Positions 56,701 to 64,000 of a stretch of DNA of 64,000 nt are shown here, piece by piece. The notes beneath the pieces are model-generated. The model searched no databases. It was given only the letters and a program-made list of their open reading frames with translations, and was not told the DNA's origin. The position numbers and the translations under genes are program-made. Source of the DNA: Pelomyxa schiedti (lineage: Eukaryota; Evosea; Pelobiontida; Pelomyxidae); contig JAHLWZ010000721.1 in assembly GCA_020536535.1 (NCBI GenBank), forward strand, positions 24,451 to 88,450, written 5' to 3'. Position 1 is the first letter of the stretch. The number at the start of each line of letters is the position of its first letter.

Positions 56701-58261
56701 TAGCAGAGACCCCCACCCTCATAATAGTTCTATTATGCTTTACACCGTACGTCAAGTGTTTCTGCAATTTACATGTAGATAACCTTATGCAGCTTGCTGA
56801 CACGATTTCCTTGCCAAGTTCATTACTCAATCTTTGTCATTTGCATTTCGACGTCTTTAGCTTGGCTTGTTGTCTATTCACTTGGGTGGACAAATGATGC
56901 CTGGCCAGTATGTAGGGCTGAATTTCCAAGGGTTAACCATTCCTAGCTCATGGTCATTGGTCACCTGGCTGTACTACACAGCTTCTGCCGAGTTCTTTTC
57001 CGATTTGTAACATGTGCTAGCATTATAATTGCTCCGGTTGCCATCATTTGTGGAATAGGTATGAGTGCCTTTAGTACCTCCTTGTTAAGATTATGAAAGT
57101 AATCGATGACTGGCCGTGGGGTCGAATACTTGTTTCCATGATCACTATTTTGCTTGCTCTGGCTTATGGGCACTACGCCACTGAAAAAGCCATGCGAATC
57201 AACTTCGGGCTTGAAAAACTTTTTGCTGAAAAGAAACAGTTACTATTAGAAGTGCGAAGCTATTATTAATAACCTCTTATTCTACTCACTTGGAAAAGGA
57301 GCAAGAAGCTTCCAACCAGCTTTTATTAAGCATACTTCCCCCGCAGATACTGCAAGAATTGACTGCATCAGAAGAGACTGATGAAGTTATTGCAGAAACT
57401 GTCTCGAGTGGCTCTCTTCTAATGGCCGATATTGTTGGTAGGTATGAACCGAGGCGAGATTAATGAAACATCTGGGCAGGTTTTACAACAATATGCGATT
57501 CAATTCCTGCCCATACTGTGGTTACGATGCTGGATACCTTATTCCGCGAGCTTGATTCTTCAATAGCTGGGCTAATTGCAAGTGGAGTACAAAAGTTGAA
57601 AACCATTGGCATGTTCCCTGAATTTTGGCAAAATAGGCTGAACCTTTCTCACAAAGGTGATGCTTACGTTGTTGGTGCCAATCTGCCTTTTTGTCCTTGT
57701 GTTGATCACGCAACAAAGCTCACACAAGTTCGTAACATCGCTTTGATCTGAATTTATATCTTTCTGAAAGGTAGCCCAAGCAATGGTACGTGCAATTGCT
57801 ACTGTCAACAGAGACCATCGAAAAGGACTTCTGGAAAATCTACCAGAAATCAGAATGAGGATTGGCGTGCACTCTGGCCCTGTGGTACAAGAAACAAACA
57901 AGAAACAAACAAGAAACATTACAACTAACACCCCTGAACAAACACAAAAAGCTAGCTGGTTTGTCCAACTTCCCCTCTTGTATGTCATTCTTTCTCCAGG
58001 AGTGATACGAATGAAGAGTCTATCTTTTGACTGCTGGGGACCCTCAGTGTATATTGCTGATGCCCTTCAGACATCTGGTGCAGCTAACCAGATTCACATT
58101 TCCGGTAACACCACCCCCACTGGAGTACATTAGCTCACATAACTAAATACAACTAAGATTCCGTCAAAGAACTGTTGGATGATAGACTATTTTCTTGTAC
58201 ACCGGCTCCAGATATGCCTTATGGGGACTCTGTCTACAAAACTTATTTCGTGGCTGGATAG
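53798..58261 (+). CDS. Membrane adenylyl cyclase with two complementary catalytic domains
   Basis: The N-terminus is Ala/Gly/Cys-rich and low in complexity (53798-54150). Hydrophobic exons follow (about 54350-55130), then a helix (EEEQQRNMDLLHMILPPEIA) and the first cyclase domain: VSVLFLNFNGLEGL, EKIKTIGTAIMAAVG, DIFGDTVNTSARM. A second hydrophobic block (about 56540-57230) leads to LLLSILPPQILQELT and the second domain: LLMADIVGFTTICDS, KLKTIGDAYVVGA, SFDCWGPSVYIADALQTSG. The tail has YGDSVYKTYFVAG and stops at 58259-58261. Lys in KTIG and Asp in the (F)D.(W/F)G motifs favour ATP over GTP. The first domain lacks metal-binding Asp but has the catalytic Asn and Arg; the second has the metal site but lacks Asn/Arg. 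Together they would form one active site. Confidence 0.85.
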
Positions 58262-58312
58262 TAGATAGTAAATAAAAGAAAGGTGTTTTTTTTAATTGCC
58301 TTGACAGGAAAA

Positions 58313-59520
58313 TCAGGAGTTCCTTGGACAGTTTTTGGAGTTGGGTTGTCGCTTTGCGTTAAATGAGAGAAAAACTACGGAAACAGTAGGGTCCTTGGGT
58401 CCCTTGCCAGTCTTAGGTCCAAAGCTAGTCTTTTTCCACTTGTTGCCCAAATCTTTAGAGGTTTTGTATTTGGTCCATAAGTCACATGGGGATTGGGAGC
58501 GAAGCTTTTCATTCTTCTCCCCAGAGTCTTTCCACCCATCATGATTCTGTAGACAAAAGAAGGGAGTGCACATGAATCTCGGAATTACTGTAGGTGGTAA
58601 GAAAGAAGCTTCTACATGGCTGACGCTTACAATCCCTCCACAAACAAGACGGATCATCAAAGCAGATCACCTGGGCACAGGGGTCACGGCTTTTGTCAAC
58701 CCTCCAAATAACTAATGAAAAACATTACAAAATGAATAAGTGGAAGGGGAAAAATTGCAACGAGTACAAAAGCCTTACACTCTTCAACTGTTTCGATGTC
58801 AACGCGTTCCAGTGCACTGAGCCCAGGGGCAGAAAGCCAAAGAATGGCACACTGGACAAATTTTTCGACTACAAACTCTCCTCGGCAGTAGATCGGGAAT
58901 GGCATCTGCAGGCAGTCGCTAGTGGTGAAAGATTCCAAAGACTTTGGTTTTAGAAAGAGCTGTTTCCCATCGCACAGAAGACGAGATGCAATGCCAGGAA
59001 GAGATTTAATACTCGAAGGTACAAGCGCAGCACGGATTGGATACGGCGTAGGTGTGTAATTCCTCAGGGGGTGTTCAATTGAAGGAACCCACTGGACGTT
59101 ACCATTCGGCTGGGAGCTTGAACTAGTAGTAGTACTGGTACTAGTGGTAGAGGTACAACCACTAAACGTAGGAAGAGCGGACGAAACGGCCGCCTCATTA
59201 GTCGTGTTGTTGCTAGCGGCACAACTTGTTGCCAACGGTGGCGGACGCGTGGGGCTTAAGGTATGGGCCGTGTAGCCAACGGTTTGTACTGGGACACCAA
59301 CGGGATCGTTGGGTCCCGTTTTCGGATCTACACCCTGGGGCTGAGGGGGCGCAGGTGGAAAAGGGGGGGAAGGGGTTCGGGGGGTTAGGGTTGGGGTTGG
59401 GGTTGAGGGCGACGCGGTGAACAACGGGCAAAATAGAATGTCGAGTTCCTCATCAAACTCGGTGAGGTCCTTAAAGTACGGAGAACTCGGTGGCGCGGTT
59501 GGCGGCACTATGTTCGTCAT
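58313..59520 (-). CDS. Unrecognised protein with a Pro/Thr/Ser-rich N-terminus
   Basis: It starts at ATG 59520 (MTNIVPPTAPPSSPYFKDL). About 150 residues of Pro/Thr/Ser low complexity precede a folded-looking part (LPGIASRLLCDGKQLFLKPK, MPFPIYCRGEFVVEKFVQCA, LSALERVDIETVEE). An intron lies near 58780-58720. A Cys-containing exon follows (CFDDPSCLWRDCKRQPCRSF), then a basic last exon (KWKKTSFGPKTGKGPKDPT) ending at 58313. I do not recognise the family. It converges with the adenylyl cyclase, 51 bases apart. Confidence 0.5.
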
Positions 59521-59611
59521 TTTTCCTTCTTTTCTGTGTTGGAACACAAAATTTTCTGGAAGTACCCGGCCGGGATTTGGGGAACAAGTTTGGGGTCGGT
59601 GCGCAAGTTGG

Positions 59612-61102
59612 TTACTCCCAGAAATGCGCAATTGCGTCGGCCTCATTACCACAACGATGCAATGTGAGTGACCTATCTTTGGAAGTAAGGGTGCACTCTG
59701 GGGTAGCATCCGGTTTCACTGTAACTGCGGCCAGATATCGCAGGATCATGGGGTTGTTCTTGAGGCTTGTGTAGCCCACGAACATGCCCTGTGGGTTGAG
59801 TGCCAGCCGGCAATTGGCAGTAGCCACAATGGAATGTGTGCTGGGGTCCCACTCCCAGGTGCCCCTCAATTCGTAGTTGCCTGTTTCGTCCACTGTGCTT
59901 CTTTGACTTTTGTTTGGATTGTTAGATAGAAATGAGCAAAAAGGGGAGGTCCTTACCACTCAGTGTAGTGCCCCCGATGTGAGAGGATAATTTGGGAACC
60001 ACAGTAAATATCACCAGTTGGTGCATATACACCGGAAACATGCCGGTTTAGCCATGTAACTTGCGCTTTTTTGCCCAAATCTGCAATGTGCAGTATCTGG
60101 TAGAATGTCAGATAATGAGCCAAATGATGAGGGGAAAAAAGTGTTGAACGGTGAGAATGGATAATACCACTTGACAGGGGACGTGCTGTGTAGGGGAATT
60201 AGCTCCACATCTAGGGTGATGAGCGGTCAGCAGTGCCAAGGCAATGCATCTTGTGCCTGACCGCATCACATCCAGTTTTCTTTGGCGTTCATTTCTCTAG
60301 AGTCAATCAGTAACACGAAATTGAGGGAACTGACGTACGGTGATAAGTTGGAAGAGTTGCCCTACAGAAGTTGCTACGGCATCAAAGGTGTTTGGGTGAG
60401 GAGTGCCTCCTTCAATAAGCAAGTCTTTCACACCTTGGAGTTCCACTGTCAGGGCTGTGGTAGTAGGGAGTTGAAACCATATTGCTTCTCTATCATTGAT
60501 GAAGCAAGAGTCAGATTGCTAATGATATCATCCGGACCCAATCTTGTAAAATCAATCAAATTTGGGGTATGGGCTAGTGTAAAACACTTAAAAAAAGGCG
60601 AAATAACAAAAAATAAAACCATGAAGGAGGGCACAATATCCTAAGCCATCTGCCCATGATGTAGATAGATCTGTTATATGAACTCCTGCATAGCCTTCTG
60701 TCACAGATTGAGACCACTGCAATATTCCGTTATATTGATCTTCACTCTGACGGGGAGTCATAGCAATGTGACTCATCTCATTGCAAAGTGAGATTAAAGC
60801 ATCTCAGTGGACCAAATACTAATGCAAGGATCATGCCATGATTACCGGTGGCAATGTGAATTGGTTTGATATCGACCCCAGGAAATGCCTTCTCTAGCAT
60901 CTGAATACTGTAATAGCATATCAACCCAGGAAAAACTGAGTGAAGAAATGTACGCTAGTACTGCATTATCCAACTTGTGGGCAATCAAGGCAGGCGCCTG
61001 CATGAAAAAAGTTTCACTAATGGAATGAATGTACATTGAGAATTCTACCTTGTTGTACTTCCTTGGCATTGGCACTCCAAACATCGCATGCACCAAATGC
61101 AT
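59612..61102 (-). CDS. Calponin-homology-domain protein
   Basis: Minus-strand exons from about 61102 include VPMPRKYNKVEFSMYIHSI and MLEKAFPGVDIKPIHIATG. A calponin-homology domain is then split by an intron: GILQWSQSVTEGYAGVHITD and STSWADGLGYCALLHGF, then PNLIDFTRLGPDDIISNLTL and SSMIEKQYGF, with the W.DG...LLH and DF..L signatures. The C-terminal part (VTWLNRHVSGVYAPTGDIYC, GNYELRGTWEWDPSTHSIVA, ALNPQGMFVGYTSLKNNP) is beta-like, and I do not recognise it. The stop is at 59612. A single CH domain usually serves in signalling or cytoskeletal adaptors; actin binding cannot be inferred. The 5' end is approximate. Confidence 0.6.
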
Positions 61103-61504
61103 GAGAGTTACACTACACCCATTTTTTTTTTTTTTTTGTCATTTTAGCAAACAACAACAACATGCCTTGTGGTGAAGCTCTCAGCAAAGTGGTTTTTATC
61201 AACAAAAAGGCCCAACCTCTCAACTTCTCTTTTTCCAAACCTCCCGCGCAAGTGTACATTGAAAAGCTGCTCACAAGTAGGTTATGGGCCATCAGTGAAT
61301 ATTTTGTGTTGGGTGCAGGCTTTCCCCATACTCTAGAAAAGGTAGCGTGTTGTACTTTGACCCATGGTTCCTGCGACCCACAATTACCTCGTAAGGCGTA
61401 AAATTTAAAGACTCACGTAGTCTTGGGCTTGTTCTGTTGGCGTTCCGGAACTCATTTTTTTGTTTTTATTTTCCCCAAGACTTGCTGAAACTTGGTGCTT
61501 TTTT
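61103..61504. other. Intergenic region, no confident gene
   Basis: About 400 bases with a T run at 61121-61137. Short open frames exist on both strands (for example 61162-61401 on +), but none shows a recognisable domain or clear splice partners. It probably holds the 5' end of the CH-domain gene and the 3' end of the Kelch/F-box/Hint gene. Confidence 0.35.
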
Positions 61505-64000
61505 TCAAAGAGCAGTCCCCTTCGAAAAAATAAGCAGGGGGAAATCCCGCAAGTCATTCAAAGTGATGGTGTTCATCGCCTGCTCTATGTCCTTTCCCAG
61601 AAGCCAGTGCCATAACTGATTTTGGTGAGGTGCATTGAAGAAAAAAAGAAAGTACCGTTGATCAGCCAGTGGATATTCCTTCCGCATTTGTTCACCACAG
61701 TCCTTACCAAGCGTGCAAACAACAACTCCATTGAGAATCACGCTGTGGTCTTGAACCTTCAGTAAATGAGAAAGGATAACAAAGAGAGGCCAAAAAACCT
61801 GAGGGCCACCATCCAACACGAAATTGAATATTGTAAATGAAGCCTGTGGAACGGAAATTGGCTCGGCGATATCAGAGCTTCGTTGCCACTTGCTGTTAAT
61901 GAAAACGGGGTGGCCTGTAGTGAGACCAACTCCATTCAAGAACACCATCCTATGATTTAAGGGTTGATTTTTCAGTGCGTTATTGCTTTAGAGTAGAAAG
62001 TAACTTGAATGGTTTTTCTATCTTCTTTGTGTGAACCTCTTTAATAATCCTGGGGGAATACAGCTCGGACATCACTGAGTCTCCAACTTTGATTTCATCC
62101 ACACGACTGAAAGTGTTACGTATTAAACGAAACAAACTGGTAACTACCAAGTTGAGAGATCAGCTCGAAGGATTTTGGCATCTCCAAGAAAGCATTCATA
62201 CTGAATAGGTATGGGTCTCTAGTTGGATCAGATTTTAAATATTTTGTCTCAGAAGAGTACGTGAAACGGTCGAGGCGTATATTTCAATTCTCCTGGAGAA
62301 GGATTTATCCACAAACAGGCATAAGCAAGGTCTAAAATAGCCATTACCAAAGAATATTGGATATATGCAAAAACATTTGTTTTTGAGATTGCCTCCTATC
62401 CTCATTGGTTCGGGAAAGAAGCGGGCCCAGAAATGATCGGCACTGCAAAGGTTGTAGAAGTATCTGGAAGTCTGCAATAGCCATGTGGATAAACTTTTCA
62501 GTATAAAGAGATACTAACATGACTAAATCGGCACAAATCAGTCGCGTCTAAGAAGGAAAATATGATGGCCCACACATCGGAAGGCAAACAAATAGAAGGA
62601 GTAAACATGGAAAGAATGTGAACATCTCCAAGAACTTCTGGTCTTTCCTTCCGCCACATTCCACAGGAGATGATGAGAGATTCCCCGGCAGGGACAACAG
62701 AGTGGAACTAGGAATGACTTAAAAACGAGCCCTAGTCCAAGATGACCTGCCTCTCGCGCAACAGGAAGGGAACTTGCCAAAATTTTTGTCCACATAAATG
62801 AATGTAAATCTAACCTGTCTTTGAGTGAGGTCATTTCTAGACAATTTGGCATACTTGAAGATTTCACACAGGGGATTCTGATTAGAAGAGCCAACAAGAA
62901 AGAACGAATTCTCAGCAGGCCAGAAGCACCCCACATGCCCTCGCTGCGGGGTGGGCTTTATAACGCCTGTGGTATCAATTTGTATGCAATTTGTCGTGTA
63001 CAAATTTAGTGCCCACAGGTCACTTAGCTTAGCATTTTCTGGTCCAAGTCCTCCATAAATATACAAAATCCTTTTTATGTGTTTATTTTTAGAAGAATGA
63101 CCGATTTCAAACCTATTATGTACAAAAGCGTTATGATGGTATCTGGGAATAGGGGATGTGGAAACTTGCAGAGAAGTCCAACTATTCGTAAGAATAGAGT
63201 AGCCTTGGAGAAGATGAACCAATAAAAAAGGAAGGAAAAAACCTAACTAAAGAATTGAGAGCAGGCTCCTGCAGTAGAGCACCCGCCAAATAAGATAAGA
63301 GAGTCATTATAACTGTTTGAAGTTTAGGACTCAGACGTAGAGCAGGGGTATAACTCACTACACAAGAGAGGCACCATAAGCGTGTTGTGGGGCACCTTCC
63401 CCCACTGTGTGAGGAAAGAGTGTTGACCAAGTTTGTTCAGTCATATTATAGGACATAAGGCGGTTCGTGTAGCACCCTGCATGTAAGCCGCCAAAGAGGA
63501 AAGCTATTCTATCTCCATTGGTGCAAGTGGCGGGAAAAGACCCAACTCCTATGAACTTGGTTCCTGGTGTGCAGGACGAGGAGAATGAAGGGGAAGCCAC
63601 CAAAGTGGACTGGGCGGAATTGGAGTCTGAATTTTGCGTCGTAGTGGCGGGGTCCCCTACTACACTGCCAGTGTCAGAGGGTTGCTCGATGGGAACCCAG
63701 TGAGGAAAGGGTTGAGCGATATCAAGCACGCGACAAGGTGAAAGTCTGAGTTCTCTCTCTGGCCCTGTTCCCCCAAAGAAGAAAAGGTGGTTGTGATATA
63801 TCACAGATGTGTGGCCGTAGCTAGTTTTCAGGTTACGATTTTTACATCGGGTCACAAAACCTAGGGAAATCTTTACTTCTAGAGCTTTTTCCAAATAACT
63901 CCTTCATAGAATGTGTTTCACTTGTCTTCTTACCAAAGAGAAAAGACAACCATCCCTCTATAAAGAGATCAGTAGACTACAAAAGAAAATCCAGAAACAC
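61505..64000 (-). CDS. Kelch - F-box - Hint protein (5' end at or beyond the window edge)
   Basis: Minus-strand exons read: Kelch-type repeats (YGHTSVIYHNHLFFFGGTG, DRIAFLFGGLHAGCYTNRL, RILYIYGGLGPENAKLSDLW, RGHVGCFWPAENSFFLVGSS, HSVVPAGESLIIS); an F-box (LPSDVWAIIFSFLDATDLCR followed across an intron by SRYFYNLCSADHFWARFF); and a Hint domain. The Hint domain has ECFLGDAKILRADLS (position-1 Cys), then VDEIKVGDSVM, the T-x-x-H block GLTTGHPVFI, FNFVLDGGPQ and HSVILNGVVVCTLGKDCG. The stop is near 61505. Kelch and F-box suggest an SCF substrate receptor. Hint domains catalyse self-cleavage or protein splicing (hedgehog, inteins, vWA-Hint). No ATG is found before 63894, so the first exon is near or outside the window end. 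Confidence 0.65.

Noticed and set aside
1-64000. tRNA, rRNA or transposon genes
   Set aside because: I saw no cloverleaf with A and B boxes, no rRNA core sequence and no transposase or reverse transcriptase motif by reading. A tRNAscan and repeat search would be needed to exclude them.

Overview
This is intron-rich nuclear DNA from a unicellular eukaryote. Coding regions are cut into short exons by GT-AG introns, mostly 44-80 nt. Genes lie on both strands, close together and often head to head. The gene set suggests an anaerobic or microaerophilic protist: a long [FeFe]-hydrogenase, a ciliary RCK/MAK-type kinase, class III cyclase and phosphodiesterase, RasGEF, F-box and RING proteins, and Na+/H+ exchangers. 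I cannot name the species. An archamoeba-like or other free-living anaerobic flagellate would fit, as inference only.

Layout. 1-5.7 kb: two tandem caspase-like genes, the first frame-broken and cut by the window edge; the second has 14 leucine-rich repeats (one per 84-nt exon), a SAM-like domain and a caspase domain. 6-9.7 kb (-): a protein resembling the PI3K-gamma adaptor p101/p84. 9.9-12.2 kb (-): RCK/MAK kinase, head to head with a WDR13-like WD40 protein (12.5-15.8 kb). 16.2-19.4 kb: receptor-like cyclic-nucleotide phosphodiesterase with a bacterial NMT1/THI5-type ectodomain. 19.8-20.9 kb: unknown. 21.2-26.6 kb: two different Na+/H+ exchangers. 27-28.5 kb: secreted or membrane protein. 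28.8-34.6 kb (-): a giant intron-poor beta-rich/coiled-coil protein and an intronless HExxH metallopeptidase. 34.9-43.4 kb: TRMT2A, F-box/WD40, RING E3, EF-hand protein and Lunapark. 43.9-50.4 kb: [FeFe]-hydrogenase joined to flavodoxin/FAD reductase modules and then, through one open phase-compatible exon chain, to a RasGEF. 50.6-53.3 kb (-): membrane proteins. 53.8-58.3 kb: adenylyl cyclase with two catalytic domains. 58.3-61.1 kb (-): an unknown protein and a calponin-homology protein. 61.5-64 kb (-): Kelch/F-box/Hint protein, cut by the window edge.

Most genes belong to signalling (cAMP synthesis and breakdown, Ras activation, a PI3K adaptor, Ca2+ sensing, ubiquitin ligases, a cell-death-type protease). 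The strongest candidate for an undescribed system is the hydrogenase-RasGEF fusion. Next come the LRR-SAM-caspase protein, the NMT1/THI5-phosphodiesterase receptor, the Kelch-F-box-Hint protein and the adenylyl cyclase with exchanged half-sites. All exon joins were made by eye from splice signals and reading phase; exact boundaries need transcript data.
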